From positions 2,108,001 through 2,172,000 of the forward strand of contig NZ_CP023315.3 in NCBI RefSeq assembly GCF_002310375.3: a DNA stretch of 64,000 nt, given 5' to 3'. The position numbers and the translations under genes are program-made. The first letter of the stretch is position 1, and every line of letters begins with the position of its first letter. Shown in pieces: positions 1 to 8,708 of this stretch. This DNA comes from Caulobacter vibrioides (lineage in GTDB: Bacteria > Pseudomonadota > Alphaproteobacteria > Caulobacterales > Caulobacteraceae). The notes beneath the pieces were generated by a model. That model was not told the origin of the DNA and did not search any database. It saw nothing but the letters and a program-made list of their open reading frames with translations.

Positions 1-424
1 AGGTCAGCAGGACGTTCTTGGCCACCTGCTGGGTGATGGTCGATCCACCCTCAAGGCGACGACCCCGCACCGCGTTGCCGACATTCTTGATCATGGCGCG
101 CGAGAGCCCGCCCACGTCGACGCCGCCGTGCTGGAAGAAATTGCGATCCTCCGCGGCCAGGAACGCCTGGGCCAACTGCGGCGGGATCTGGTCGTAGGCG
201 ATGAAGATCCGGCGTTCCTTGGAGTACTCGCCGATCAGGGTGCCGTCCCAGGCATAGACCCGCGTCGCGGTCGGCGGACGATAGTCCTGCAGCTCACCGG
301 CGTCGGGCATGTCGTGGAACAGCCAGGCGGCGTAGATCGCGATCGCGAATCCCGCGACGGCGATAGCCGACAGCACCGCCACGCCCGCGATGGCCATCCA
401 TCGTTCGGTGGGTTTCAGATCCAC
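1..424 (-). CDS. mrcA: Penicillin-binding protein 1A, N-terminal part (runs off window)
   Basis: The N-terminal 141 codons of a class A (bifunctional) penicillin-binding protein, which polymerises lipid II through a GT51 glycosyltransferase domain and crosslinks it through a transpeptidase domain in the periplasm. The start is a GTG at 424 preceded by GGAGGT. The protein opens with a short cytoplasmic stretch and one membrane anchor (about residues 10-33). Then come the GT51 motif EDRNFFQHGG, containing the catalytic Glu, and the second motif EGGSTITQQ. The transpeptidase domain lies outside the window. The gene follows amiC on the same strand with a 160-base gap, so two cell-wall genes are neighbours. 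The family is clear; the choice of PBP1A over another class A PBP is inference. Confidence 0.9.
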   Translation of the reverse strand, partial: MDLKPTERWMAIAGVAVLSAIAVAGFAIAIYAAWLFHDMPDAGELQDYRPPTATRVYAWDGTLIGEYSKERRIFIAYDQIPPQLAQAFLAAEDRNFFQHGGVDVGGLSRAMIKNVGNAVRGRRLEGGSTITQQVAKNVLLT

Positions 425-480
425 GCGACCTCCGTCGAGCAGGCCCCCTCGCCTGCTGTACACACTTCACTAGATCGCTT

Positions 481-515
481 GTCGCGGAACCGTAAGCGGT
501 TTCGCGGTCGCACCT
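481..515. repeat. Imperfect hairpin sharing a 14-base core with the repeat at 24.1 kb
   Basis: In the amiC-PBP gap an imperfect inverted repeat pairs GTCGCGGAACCG with CGGTTTCGCGGTCGC. Its core GTAAGCGGTTTCGC (492-505) recurs in reverse complement at 24129-24142, inside another intergenic palindrome. An AGAGCGCG half-motif lies nearby at about 551-558. It looks like a degenerate copy of a dispersed Caulobacter intergenic repeat. Its function is unknown. Confidence 0.45.
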
Positions 516-584
516 CCAGGGGCGCGACACGATCCATCATGCCTGTGATTAGAGCGCGACAGTCGAAAGGGGAAGCGCGGTCGC

Positions 585-1772
585 CTAGGACTTGCGCAGC
601 CCAGAGGAGAAATAAGCCTCGATCGAGTCCGCGACGGCGTCGACGAGGCGGGCGCGGCTGGCCTTGGAGCTCAGGAACGCTTCGTCCTCGGGATTGGTGA
701 TGAAGCCCATCTCGAGCAGGACGGCCGGAACGTCGGGCGCCAGCAGGACGATGAACCCCGCGTCGCGGTGGCTGCGGCGCAGCAGCGCGGTTTCCTCGCC
801 GACATTGGCCAGAAGCAACTGCGCGAAGGCCGCAGAACGGTTCTTGGTCGCCCTTTGCGACAGGTCCAGAAGGATCTGGCTCACCGCGCGATCCCGGCCC
901 GGCATATTGGCCTTCATCAGCCAATCGTCCTTCTCGAGGACCCGCCCGACCCGGTCGGCGCCCTTCTCGGAAAGGGTGTAGACCGAGGCGCCGCGTGTGG
1001 TCACGTCAGGCCCTGAGTCAGCGTGCAGCGAAATAAAGAGGTCGGCGTCCGCGCGCCGCGCGATCTGCACGCGCGATTCGAGGGGGACGAACGTGTCGGT
1101 CTCGCGCGTCAGCACGACCTGAAAGCGTCCCGTGCGCTCAAGGCGATCCTTCAGCGCCTTGGCGGCCGCCAGCGTGACTTCTTTCTCGTAGATGTTCGCG
1201 CCCAAGGCGCCGGAATCTTTGCCGCCATGACCGGCGTCGATCACGACGACCTTCTTGAGGCGTAGAGGCGCGGCCTTGACGGGCGCCGATGCGAGGCTCA
1301 CGCGCGGCGCTTGCGGCACGGCGGCGCCGTCGACGGCCTTGAGATCGATCACATAACGATAGGCGGTCGCGCCATCGCCGGGCGGAAGCAGGAAACGGCG
1401 GCGAACCTCGACCTTGCCGGCAAGGTCCAGACGCAACCGCGCGCCGCCAGCGGCCTCGTCGATCAGCCAGCGCTTCACCAGCCCCTGCCCCGCGCCCTGC
1501 AGGTCGCCGGACACCATGACGTTCGGAAGCGCGATCACGAGCCGTTGATCGGCCATGCCGTCCGAGACCAGCTTGCCGGCGGCGGCGCGGTCAAGATCGA
1601 TCACGACGCGCGTTTCGACGCGATCACCGCCAAAGCGCACCTTCTGGACGCCGGCCGGCGCCGCAGGACCTTGCGCCGTAGCCACAGCCACGCCGGCGAG
1701 CGTTACGCCGCCGACGATCAGCATGGCTCTAACCCAGCCCATGCGCGCAAAACTGATGAGACGTGTACGCAT
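585..1772 (-). CDS. amiC: N-acetylmuramoyl-L-alanine amidase AmiC (AMIN + Amidase_3)
   Basis: A 395-aa periplasmic zinc amidase that cuts the peptide stem from N-acetylmuramic acid during daughter-cell separation. A signal peptide covers about residues 1-34 (ATAQ at the cleavage region). An AMIN targeting domain covers about 43-150. The catalytic domain covers about 174-390 and shows VIDAGHGG (zinc ligand His182), YEKE (Glu196), SLHADS and the C-terminal LEMGFITNPED motif. Length and layout are those of AmiC-type enzymes. In Caulobacter the single such amidase is known to work with DipM-type activators; that is family knowledge and not visible here. It is divergent from rne across a 510-base gap and is followed by a class A PBP on the same strand. 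Confidence 0.95.
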   Translation of the reverse strand: MRTRLISFARMGWVRAMLIVGGVTLAGVAVATAQGPAAPAGVQKVRFGGDRVETRVVIDLDRAAAGKLVSDGMADQRLVIALPNVMVSGDLQGAGQGLVKRWLIDEAAGGARLRLDLAGKVEVRRRFLLPPGDGATAYRYVIDLKAVDGAAVPQAPRVSLASAPVKAAPLRLKKVVVIDAGHGGKDSGALGANIYEKEVTLAAAKALKDRLERTGRFQVVLTRETDTFVPLESRVQIARRADADLFISLHADSGPDVTTRGASVYTLSEKGADRVGRVLEKDDWLMKANMPGRDRAVSQILLDLSQRATKNRSAAFAQLLLANVGEETALLRRSHRDAGFIVLLAPDVPAVLLEMGFITNPEDEAFLSSKASRARLVDAVADSIEAYFSSGLRKS

Positions 1773-2282
1773 TCCCGCCCGCGATACCCGGAACTGGTGA
1801 ACTGGAGGTCAATATCGACCGGCTGCGGTAGCGAAAGGGTTAAGTCGTGTTCGAACCGCGAAACCTTTTCTTTTGCGCGCTGATGTGGCTACAGTCCCGC
1901 CGCACGCGAAATCCGTGATCGTCACGACTCCGCGTGAGCCGTTCAGGCGTCGAATTTGGTCTTGAACCCCTTTCGGCACTGGAGCGGCAGATTAGATAGT
2001 GTTCGAGACGTGGTCGACCTGGCGGGCAAGACGCCTGCAGAGACGCCGCGCCACGGGGCCCGCGTCGGGCTCAAACGCCGTCCCGGCGACGACGCGCCAT
2101 CCAATCCCGCGCCTGACGCGGTAGGGACAAACGAACCTCAATGGGCTGCGCCGCACCCGACCGCCTTTGGCACCTGACCCTTCGCAACCGCGCTGACGGT
2201 GCGACGGTCGGCGACGCGCGCGCCCTTCATTCATATCGGCGACCGGGCCCCGCGCCCGCAGCGCGCCGCGGAGAATTCCTTT
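1773..2282. other. 510-base divergent intergenic region, amiC/rne
   Basis: No gene is supported here. The amiC and rne transcripts must both start in this gap. The stretch next to rne is long and GC-rich, which suggests a long 5' untranslated leader. I could not place either promoter with confidence: GCTACAGT near 1888 resembles a Caulobacter -10 element but lacks a well-spaced -35. Confidence 0.5.
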
Positions 2283-5006
2283 ATGTCGAAGAAGATGCTG
2301 ATCGACGCAGCACACGCCGAAGAGACGCGTGTGGTCGTCGTGGACGGTACCCGGGTTGAAGAGTTCGATTTCGAGAGCCAGACCCGCAAACAGCTTCGTG
2401 GAAACATCTATCTCGCCAAGGTGACGCGCGTCGAACCCAGCCTGCAGGCTGCGTTCATCGAGTACGGCGGCAACCGTCACGGCTTCCTGGCGTTCAACGA
2501 GATCCACCCCGACTACTACCAGATCCCGGTCGCCGACCGCGAAGCGCTGATGCGCGACGACTCCGGTGACGACGAGGACGACACTCCGATCTCGCGTCGC
2601 GCCTCGGGCGGCGACGACGAAGACGACGTCAATGGCGGCGACCGCGCGGTCGACGACGATGATGACGATGTCGAAGAAGAACTGGCGCGCCGCAAGCGCC
2701 GCCTGATGCGCAAGTACAAGATCCAGGAAGTGATCCGCCGCCGGCAGATCATGCTGGTTCAGGTCGTCAAGGAAGAGCGCGGCAACAAGGGCGCGGCCCT
2801 GACCACCTACCTGTCGCTGGCCGGCCGGTATGGCGTCCTGATGCCCAACACCGCCCGTGGCGGCGGCATCAGCCGCAAGATCACGGCGGTCACCGACCGC
2901 AAGCGCCTGAAGAGCGTCGTCCAGAGCCTGGATGTGCCGCAAGGCATGGGCCTGATTGTCCGCACGGCCGGCGCCAAGCGCACCAAGGCCGAGATCAAGC
3001 GCGACTACGAATATCTGCTGCGTCTGTGGGAAAACATCCGCGAGAACACGCTGCACTCGATCGCGCCGGCGCTGATCTACGAGGAAGAAGACCTCGTCAA
3101 GCGCGCCATCCGCGACATGTACGACAAGGACCTGGACGGCATCTGGGTCGAGGGCGACGCCGGCTACAAGGAAGCGCGCGACTTCATGCGCATGCTGATG
3201 CCGAGCCAGGCCAAGAAGGTCTTCAATTACCGCGACCCGACGCCGCTGTTCGTCAAGCACAAGATCGAGGACCATCTGGCCCAGATCTATTCGCCGGTCG
3301 TGCCGCTGCGCTCCGGCGGCTATCTGGTGATCAACCAGACCGAAGCCCTGGTCGCCATCGACGTCAACTCGGGCAAGGCTACGCGCGAGCGCAACATCGA
3401 GGCCACGGCCCTCAAGACCAACTGCGAAGCGGCCGAGGAAGCCGCGCGTCAGCTGCGTCTGCGCGACCTGGCCGGCCTGATCGTCATCGACTTCATCGAC
3501 ATGGATGAAGCCAAGAACAACCGCACGGTCGAGAAGGTCCTAAAGGACGCGCTCAAGGACGACCGCGCGCGCATCCAGATGGGCAAGATCTCGGGCTTTG
3601 GCCTGATGGAGATCAGCCGTCAGCGTCGCCGCACCGGCGTTCTTGAAGGCACCACCCACGTCTGCGAACACTGCGAAGGCACTGGTCGCGTCCGCTCGGT
3701 CGAGTCGAGCGCGCTGGCCGCCCTGCGTGCGGTCGAGGTCGAGGCCCTGAAGGGCTCGGGCAGCGTGATCCTGAAGGTCTCGCGCTCGGTCGGCCTCTAC
3801 ATCCTCAATGAAAAGCGCGCCTACCTGCAGCGCCTGCTGGAGACGCACGGCCTGTTCGTGACGGTGGTCGTCGATGACAGCCTGCACGCCGGCGACCAGG
3901 AGATTGAGCGCACGGAGCTGGGCGAACGCATCGCCGTGGCGCCGCCCCCGCTTGTCGAAGACGACGACGACTTCGACGCGGCCGCTTACGACGACGAGGA
4001 AGAAGAAGACGAGATCATCCTCGAGGACGAGGACGAAATCGACCGCGAGAACACCGATGACGACGACGCGTCGGCGCGCAAGCAGGCGCGTGACGACGAT
4101 CGTGGCGATCGCAAGGGCCGCCGTGGCCGTCGCGACCGTGGCCGTGGTCGCGGCCGTCGCGATGAGCGCGATGGCGAGACCGAGACCGAGGTCGAGGACG
4201 AGGACGTCGCGGGCGAAGGCGCGGATGAAGATCGCGCCGAGTTCGGCGATGACGATGACGGCGGTCGTCGCCGTCGCCGTCGGGGTCGTCGCGGCGGACG
4301 CCGTGGCGGTCGCGAGGACGGCGATCGTCCGGCGGACGCCTTCGTCTGGATCCGCCCGCGGGTGCCCTTCGGCGAGAACGTCTTCACCTGGCACGATCCG
4401 GCCGCGCTGGTTGGCGGCGGCGAGTCGCGCCGTCCGGCGCCCGAACCGCGCGCCGAGGCTTCGGCGGAAGCTGCGCCGCGTCCCGAACGGGCCGAACGCG
4501 AGGAACGCCCGGGTCGCGAGCGTGGCCGTCGGGGTCGCGACCGCGGTCGTCGCCAGCGCGACGAGGCCCCGGTCTCCGAGGTGAGCGCCGTCGAAAGCGC
4601 GAGCGTCGAAGCCGCCGAGCCTTTCGAAGCGCCGATCCTGGCGCCGCCGGTGATCGCCGCTCCGCCGGCTGACGTCTGGGTCGAACTGCCGGAAGTCGAG
4701 GAAGCGCCCAAGAAGCCCAAGCGTCCGCGCTCGCGCGGCAAGAAGGCGGCTGAAGCGGCTGAGACGGCTGTGGAGGCGGTCGACGTCGTGGCCGATGTGA
4801 CGGTTGAAGACACCGCTCCTGAGGCCGCCGCGCCTGAGGCTGTCGAGGTCGCTCCGCCTGCTCGGACGGTCGAAGCTGCGCCCCAGCCCGAGCCGACGCC
4901 GGTCGTCGAGAGCGAGCCCGTCGAGGCGGCGAGCCCCGCCGAGCCCGACCCGAACGAGATCACCGCACCGCCCGAAAAGCCCCGTCGGGGCTGGTGGCGC
5001 CGGTAA
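2283..5006 (+). CDS. rne: Ribonuclease E
   Basis: A 907-aa endoribonuclease, the scaffold of the RNA degradosome. The ATG at 2283 (MSKKMLIDA) was chosen because family homology begins there and GGAG lies upstream; a longer reading back to 2199 has no homology. An S1 domain starts near residue 35 and is interrupted by a very acidic Asp/Glu insertion (about 92-135), typical of alphaproteobacteria. The DNase I-like catalytic aspartates are Asp360 and Asp403, spaced as in E. coli, and the zinc-link is CEHC (461-464). The C-terminal half is a low-complexity tail alternating Asp/Glu blocks with Arg-Gly-rich blocks. It ends in a GWWRR motif; in Caulobacter the extreme C-terminus is reported to bind PNPase, and the disordered tail drives condensate formation. 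A strong terminator follows. Confidence 0.97.
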   Translation: MSKKMLIDAAHAEETRVVVVDGTRVEEFDFESQTRKQLRGNIYLAKVTRVEPSLQAAFIEYGGNRHGFLAFNEIHPDYYQIPVADREALMRDDSGDDEDDTPISRRASGGDDEDDVNGGDRAVDDDDDDVEEELARRKRRLMRKYKIQEVIRRRQIMLVQVVKEERGNKGAALTTYLSLAGRYGVLMPNTARGGGISRKITAVTDRKRLKSVVQSLDVPQGMGLIVRTAGAKRTKAEIKRDYEYLLRLWENIRENTLHSIAPALIYEEEDLVKRAIRDMYDKDLDGIWVEGDAGYKEARDFMRMLMPSQAKKVFNYRDPTPLFVKHKIEDHLAQIYSPVVPLRSGGYLVINQTEALVAIDVNSGKATRERNIEATALKTNCEAAEEAARQLRLRDLAGLIVIDFIDMDEAKNNRTVEKVLKDALKDDRARIQMGKISGFGLMEISRQRRRTGVLEGTTHVCEHCEGTGRVRSVESSALAALRAVEVEALKGSGSVILKVSRSVGLYILNEKRAYLQRLLETHGLFVTVVVDDSLHAGDQEIERTELGERIAVAPPPLVEDDDDFDAAAYDDEEEEDEIILEDEDEIDRENTDDDDASARKQARDDDRGDRKGRRGRRDRGRGRGRRDERDGETETEVEDEDVAGEGADEDRAEFGDDDDGGRRRRRRGRRGGRRGGREDGDRPADAFVWIRPRVPFGENVFTWHDPAALVGGGESRRPAPEPRAEASAEAAPRPERAEREERPGRERGRRGRDRGRRQRDEAPVSEVSAVESASVEAAEPFEAPILAPPVIAAPPADVWVELPEVEEAPKKPKRPRSRGKKAAEAAETAVEAVDVVADVTVEDTAPEAAAPEAVEVAPPARTVEAAPQPEPTPVVESEPVEAASPAEPDPNEITAPPEKPRRGWWRR

Positions 5007-5018
5007 GGTCTAGAGCAA

Positions 5019-5058
5019 CGGCCCGCGCGTCTTTCTGGCGCGCGGGCCGAATTCTTTC
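5019..5058 (+). terminator. Rho-independent terminator of rne
   Basis: A perfect 11-bp stem (CGGCCCGCGCG at 5019-5029 with CGCGCGGGCCG at 5039-5049) closes a 9-base loop and is followed by AATTCTTT. It begins 12 bases after the rne stop. Confidence 0.85.
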
Positions 5059-5148
5059 GCGAGACGAGGCCGAACCCTTGTTCCCTCGCCATCGCGATCC
5101 AAGTTAGATTGGTCAGGGTTCGCGGGGGCGCGATCTGGAGATCACGTG

Positions 5149-6570
5149 ATGACCTCGCGTAGTGGGCGGGCCAGTAAGAGACTAAGTGGGGCGATCTGCG
5201 CGCTCGCCGTGCTCGCATCCACCGTTTCGGCGCCCCAATCGGTGAAGGCGCAGAGCGACGGCCCCTCGTTGATCCGCGACACCGAAATCGAAGAAATCCT
5301 GCATCGCGATTCCGATCCGATCTTCGCGGCGGCGGGCCTGGACCCGAAGAACGTTCGAATCCTGATCGTCGGCGACAAATCCCTGAACGCTTTTGCGACC
5401 CAGGGCCTGCAGATGGGCCTGAACACAGGCCTGATCCTTCAGACCGAGAACCCCAATCAGCTGCGGGGCGTCATCGCCCACGAGACCGGCCACCTGGCCG
5501 GCGGCCACCCCATCCGTTCCGACGAGATGATGCGCGCCGGCCTCAAGCCGATGATTCTGACCATGGGCCTTGGCGTTCTGGCCGCGCTGGCGGGCGCGCC
5601 GGATGCGGGCGCCATGCTGATCGGCAATGCGCAATACGCCGGCGCCCTGGGCGCGCTGGGCTACAGCCGCGAGCAGGAGTCGCGCGCCGACCAGGCCGGC
5701 GCCGGGTTCCTGGAAGCCACCGGCCAGTCGGGACGCGGTCTCGTCGAGTTCTTCGACAACTTCCGCTATCAGGAAGTCTTCGACCAAGCGCGGCGGTTCG
5801 CCTACTTCCGCAGCCACCCCCTGTCGTCTGAACGGATCGAGGTGCTCCGCAGTCGCGTCGAGCGCCAGACCCACTACCACGCGGTGGACACGCCAGAGGA
5901 TCTTGCGCGCCACGAGGTGATGAAGGCCAAGCTGGAGGGCTTCCTCAACCCGCAGATCGCGCTGATGAAGTACAAGGAGACCGACACAGGGTTTCCGGCC
6001 CGCTACGCGCGCTCCATCGCCTACTACCAGATGAAAGAACCCGATCGGGCCCTGAAGCTGCTGGACGGTCTGATCGCCGACCACCCTGAGAACCCTTACC
6101 TCTGGGAGCTGAAGGGGCAGGTTCTCTTCGAGTTCAACCGTGTGGAGCAGGCCGAAGAGCCTCAGCGCCGTTCGGTGGCGCTGAAGCCGGACGCCGCCCT
6201 CCTGCGGATCAATCTGGGCCAGACCCTGATCAACCTGAATGACCCAAAGAAGGTCGAGGAAGGGGTTCAGGAACTCAAGCGCAGCCTTCTGAACGAGCCG
6301 GACAATCCGGTGACCTGGCGGCTTCTGGCCCAGGCCTACGACAAGCAGAAGAAGGACGGCGAGGCGCGCCTGGCGACCGCCGAACAGTACTTCTCGCTCG
6401 GCGCCGTGCGCGAGGCCAAGGTGTTTGCGATGCGCGCGCGAGAACTGCTGGCCAAGAACACGCCCGACTGGCGCCGCGCGACCGACATCGTTCTGGCCTC
6501 GCGCCCCTCGAACCAGGAACTGAAGGACCTGGCGAAGGAAAGCGCCATGCCCTCCTCCACCGGTCGCTGA
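5149..6570 (+). CDS. M48-family periplasmic metalloprotease with TPR repeats (BepA-like)
   Basis: A 473-aa exported zinc metalloprotease. ATG 5149 has GGAG eight bases upstream; the GTG immediately before it is less likely. An N-terminal signal peptide (about 1-35, ending SVKAQ) is followed by the M48 domain with HETGH (His111, Glu112, His115) and a downstream SREQESRADQAG segment that should supply the third zinc ligand. The C-terminal half (about 270-440) is alpha-helical with TPR-like repeats. This is the layout of BepA/YfgC, a chaperone-protease that monitors outer-membrane protein assembly. It lies 24 bases upstream of a DsbA-like gene and probably forms a two-gene envelope-quality-control unit with it. 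Confidence 0.9.
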   Translation: MTSRSGRASKRLSGAICALAVLASTVSAPQSVKAQSDGPSLIRDTEIEEILHRDSDPIFAAAGLDPKNVRILIVGDKSLNAFATQGLQMGLNTGLILQTENPNQLRGVIAHETGHLAGGHPIRSDEMMRAGLKPMILTMGLGVLAALAGAPDAGAMLIGNAQYAGALGALGYSREQESRADQAGAGFLEATGQSGRGLVEFFDNFRYQEVFDQARRFAYFRSHPLSSERIEVLRSRVERQTHYHAVDTPEDLARHEVMKAKLEGFLNPQIALMKYKETDTGFPARYARSIAYYQMKEPDRALKLLDGLIADHPENPYLWELKGQVLFEFNRVEQAEEPQRRSVALKPDAALLRINLGQTLINLNDPKKVEEGVQELKRSLLNEPDNPVTWRLLAQAYDKQKKDGEARLATAEQYFSLGAVREAKVFAMRARELLAKNTPDWRRATDIVLASRPSNQELKDLAKESAMPSSTGR

Positions 6571-6594
6571 CCGGCCCCGCCTCCAGAGACCTCA

Positions 6595-7335
6595 ATGACC
6601 ATGCTTCGTCGCGCCGCGACCCTCGCCCTTCCTCTGGCCATCACCGGGCTCGCCCTGTCGGGCTGCGATCAATCCAAACCCGACAAGGCGTTCGGGGAGA
6701 AGGTTCGCGCCTACCTGCTGGAGCACCCTGAAGTTCTGATGGAGGCCAGCCAGAAGCTGCAGGAGAAGCAGGCGGCGCAGCAGGCGGTGTCGTCTCAGAA
6801 GGCCATTGGCGAGTATCGGCAGGCGATCGAACGCGACCCGCGCGACATCGTCATCAATCCGACCGGCACGATCACGGTGACCGAGTTCTTCGACTACCGC
6901 TGCGGCTTCTGTCGCCAGGCCACGCCGGCGGTTCTGGAGCTGGTTCAGAAGAACCCGGACATCCGGCTGGTGCTGAAGGACTTCGTGATCTTCGGCAACG
7001 ACAGCGAGGCCGCCGCGCGTATCGCCCTGGGGGCAAAGGATCAGGGCAGGAGCCTGGAGCTGCACAAGGCCCTGATGGCTGAGAACGCCCTCGACGCCGT
7101 CGGCGCCCTGCGCATCGCCAAGGGGCTCGGCATCGACATGGACAAGGCCAAGGCCGTCGGCGAAAGCCAGGCCGTCACCCAGCATCTGGCCGACACCGAG
7201 GCTCTGGCGCGGGTCCTGAACCTGTCGGGCACGCCCGCCTTCATCGTCGGCGACACCCTGGTCCCCGGCGCGGACATCAACGCCCTGAAGCTGGCGATCG
7301 AGCAGACGCGGGCGGCCAAGGCCAAGGCGGGCTGA
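6595..7335 (+). CDS. DsbA-family thioredoxin-fold lipoprotein
   Basis: A 246-aa thiol-disulfide oxidoreductase. The N-terminus has a lipobox LSGC (Cys24), which predicts a membrane-anchored periplasmic lipoprotein. Residues about 30-75 form a helical, Gln-rich segment like the ScsC-type N-terminal domain. The thioredoxin fold follows with the active site CGFC (Cys103, Cys106) and the cis-Pro loop SGTPAF. It probably acts in disulfide formation or isomerisation; the N-terminal helix hints at oligomerisation, as in ScsC/BdbD-type proteins. It follows the M48 protease on the same strand and converges with thiG across a repeat. Confidence 0.88.
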   Translation: MTMLRRAATLALPLAITGLALSGCDQSKPDKAFGEKVRAYLLEHPEVLMEASQKLQEKQAAQQAVSSQKAIGEYRQAIERDPRDIVINPTGTITVTEFFDYRCGFCRQATPAVLELVQKNPDIRLVLKDFVIFGNDSEAAARIALGAKDQGRSLELHKALMAENALDAVGALRIAKGLGIDMDKAKAVGESQAVTQHLADTEALARVLNLSGTPAFIVGDTLVPGADINALKLAIEQTRAAKAKAG

Positions 7336-7340
7336 TGAAG

Positions 7341-7471
7341 ATCCTTCCGCCCCCCTTTGGGGGCGGACGACCGCGCAAAGCGCGGTCAGGTGGGGGCAAA
7401 TCGGCGCTTGCCGAACCGCACCAGCCCCCTCCGCGCCTAAGGCGCTCCTCCCCCAGAGGGGGAAGAAGGAT
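7341..7471. repeat. Mosaic palindromic intergenic element (REP-like)
   Basis: Between convergent dsbA-like and thiG genes lies a string of nested hairpins: CCGCCCCC/GGGGGCGG (7347-7366), GACCGCGC-AAA-GCGCGGTC (7369-7387), GCGCCTAAGGCGC (7433-7445) and CCCCC-AGA-GGGGG (about 7450-7462). All lie within outer arms ATCCTTC (7341-7347) and GAAGGAT (7465-7471). This is a repetitive extragenic element and probably also a bidirectional terminator. Confidence 0.7.
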
Positions 7472-7475
7472 TGGC

Positions 7476-8285
7476 TCAGATCAGCCCCGCCAGCGGCGAG
7501 CTGGGGTCTGCGTAGAGGCGCTTTTGCATCCGGCCGGCGAGATAGGCCTCGCGGCCGGCAATGACGGCGTGCTTCATCGCCTTGGCCATGCGGATCGGAT
7601 CCTTGGCCTCGGCGATGGCGGTGTTCATCAGGATGGCGTCGCAGCCCAGCTCCATGCCGATCGCCGCGTCCGAGGCCGTGCCGACGCCGGCGTCGACCAG
7701 GACAGGCACCTTGGCGTTCTCGATGATGATCCGCAGGTTGACGCGGTTCTGGATGCCCAGGCCCGAGCCGATCGGCGCGCCTAGCGGCATGATCGCCACC
7801 GCGCCCGCCTCTTCCAGCTTGCGGGCGTAGACCGGGTCATCCGAGCAATAGACCATCACCTGGAACCCGTCGGCGACCAGCAGCTTCAGCGAACGCAGGG
7901 TCTCTTCCATGTCCGGGAACAGGGTCTTGGGATCGCTCAAGACCTCTAGCTTGACGAGGTCCCAGCCCCCGGCCTCGCGGGCCAGCCGCAGGGTCCGCAC
8001 GGCGTCCTCACCGGTGAAACAGCCGGCGGTGTTGGGCAGATAGGTGAATTCGGTTGGTTTGACGTAGTCGACCAGCAGCGGCTGAGTCGGGTCGGTCAGG
8101 TTCACGCGGCGCACGGCCACGGTGACGATCTCGGCACCGGCCGCGCGGGCGGCGGCGGCGTTGGTCGCATAGTCCTTGTACTTGCCCGTGCCGACGATCA
8201 GGCGCGAGCGGAAGGTGCGGCCGGCGACGGTCCAGGTCTCTTCGGAGTCGCTGCTGACGGAGTCGGGGGAAACATGCGCGTTCAT
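7476..8285 (-). CDS. thiG: Thiazole synthase ThiG
   Basis: A 269-aa (beta/alpha)8 enzyme that builds the thiazole phosphate moiety of thiamine from deoxyxylulose 5-phosphate, dehydroglycine and ThiS-thiocarboxylate. Visible features are the opening strand LIVGTGKY, the KLEVL segment with the Schiff-base lysine, CSDDP, and the phosphate-binding GVGTASDAA and MNTAIAEA segments near the C-terminus. The first 15 or so residues are not conserved, so translation might start slightly later. It lies downstream of thiS on the same strand, with a 144-base spacer that holds a large palindrome. I saw no TPP-riboswitch sequence in the spacer or upstream of thiS. Confidence 0.95.
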   Translation of the reverse strand: MNAHVSPDSVSSDSEETWTVAGRTFRSRLIVGTGKYKDYATNAAAARAAGAEIVTVAVRRVNLTDPTQPLLVDYVKPTEFTYLPNTAGCFTGEDAVRTLRLAREAGGWDLVKLEVLSDPKTLFPDMEETLRSLKLLVADGFQVMVYCSDDPVYARKLEEAGAVAIMPLGAPIGSGLGIQNRVNLRIIIENAKVPVLVDAGVGTASDAAIGMELGCDAILMNTAIAEAKDPIRMAKAMKHAVIAGREAYLAGRMQKRLYADPSSPLAGLI

Positions 8286-8324
8286 GGGGCTGGTTTACGC
8301 CCGGGAAGCCGCACTTTCAAACGC

Positions 8325-8426
8325 CTTGCGTCCTTCGAGGCCGCTTCGCGGCGCCTCAGGATGAGGAAAGCAGCACGAGTTTCCTCATCCTGAGGTGCGA
8401 GCAAAGCGAGCCTCGAAGGACGCAAG
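8325..8426. repeat. Large nested inverted repeat between thiS and thiG
   Basis: Perfect 17-bp outer arms (CTTGCGTCCTTCGAGGC at 8325-8341, its complement at 8410-8426) enclose a second perfect palindrome CCTCAGGATGAGGAAA (8354-8369) with TTTCCTCATCCTGAGG (8380-8395). The GTCCTTCGAGGC/CCTCAGGATGAGG sequence family recurs widely between genes in Caulobacter and other alphaproteobacteria (from general knowledge). Here it sits inside the thiS-thiG transcript and would form a very stable hairpin. Confidence 0.85.
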
Positions 8427-8429
8427 ACC

Positions 8430-8630
8430 TCAACCGCCGCCGATGAACGTGACGATCTCAATGCGGTCGCCGTCGGTCAGCGGCGTGGCGGCGTAGGTAG
8501 ACCGCGGGGCGATCTCGAGGTTGCGCTCGACCGCCACCTTGCGGGCGTCCAGCCCCAGCGCAGCCACCAGATCAGCGATCGTGACCACCCCGGCCACGTC
8601 CCGCTCTTCTCCGTTCAGTAAAAGCCTCAT
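8430..8630 (-). CDS. thiS: Sulfur carrier protein ThiS
   Basis: A 66-aa ubiquitin-fold sulfur carrier for thiamine thiazole synthesis. The protein begins [10 protein letters not shown], has the [10 protein letters not shown]-terminus whose terminal Gly-Gly is thiocarboxylated, and matches the family length. ATG 8630 is preceded by GGAGGAGAG. It is the promoter-proximal gene of thiS-thiG and is divergent from aroQ across 78 bases. Confidence 0.93.
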   Translation of the reverse strand: MRLLLNGEERDVAGVVTIADLVAALGLDARKVAVERNLEIAPRSTYAATPLTDGDRIEIVTFIGGG

Positions 8631-8653
8631 CTCTCCTCCGAAGCGAGCCGTGC

Positions 8654-8680
8654 TTGTGACCCGGCGGAACCGGCTATACA
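8654..8680 (+). promoter_or_regulatory. Predicted sigma-73 promoter for aroQ
   Basis: TTGTGAC (8654-8660) and GCTATACA (8673-8680) are 12 bases apart and resemble the Caulobacter housekeeping consensus TTGACNS / GCTANAWC. The -10 lies 28 bases upstream of the aroQ start. Confidence 0.65.
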
Positions 8681-8708
8681 AGACCCTCGGAATCGACGGC
8701 GGAGCCGC

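Noticed and set aside
1992-3275. 427-codon minus-strand frame opposite the rne start
   Set aside because: Val/Ala/Asp-rich mirror of the RNase E N-terminus; rne has S1 and catalytic motifs on the plus strand.
8631-8708. Possible TPP riboswitch upstream of thiS
   Set aside because: The divergent gap is only 78 bases and lacks the THI-box CUGAGA signature.
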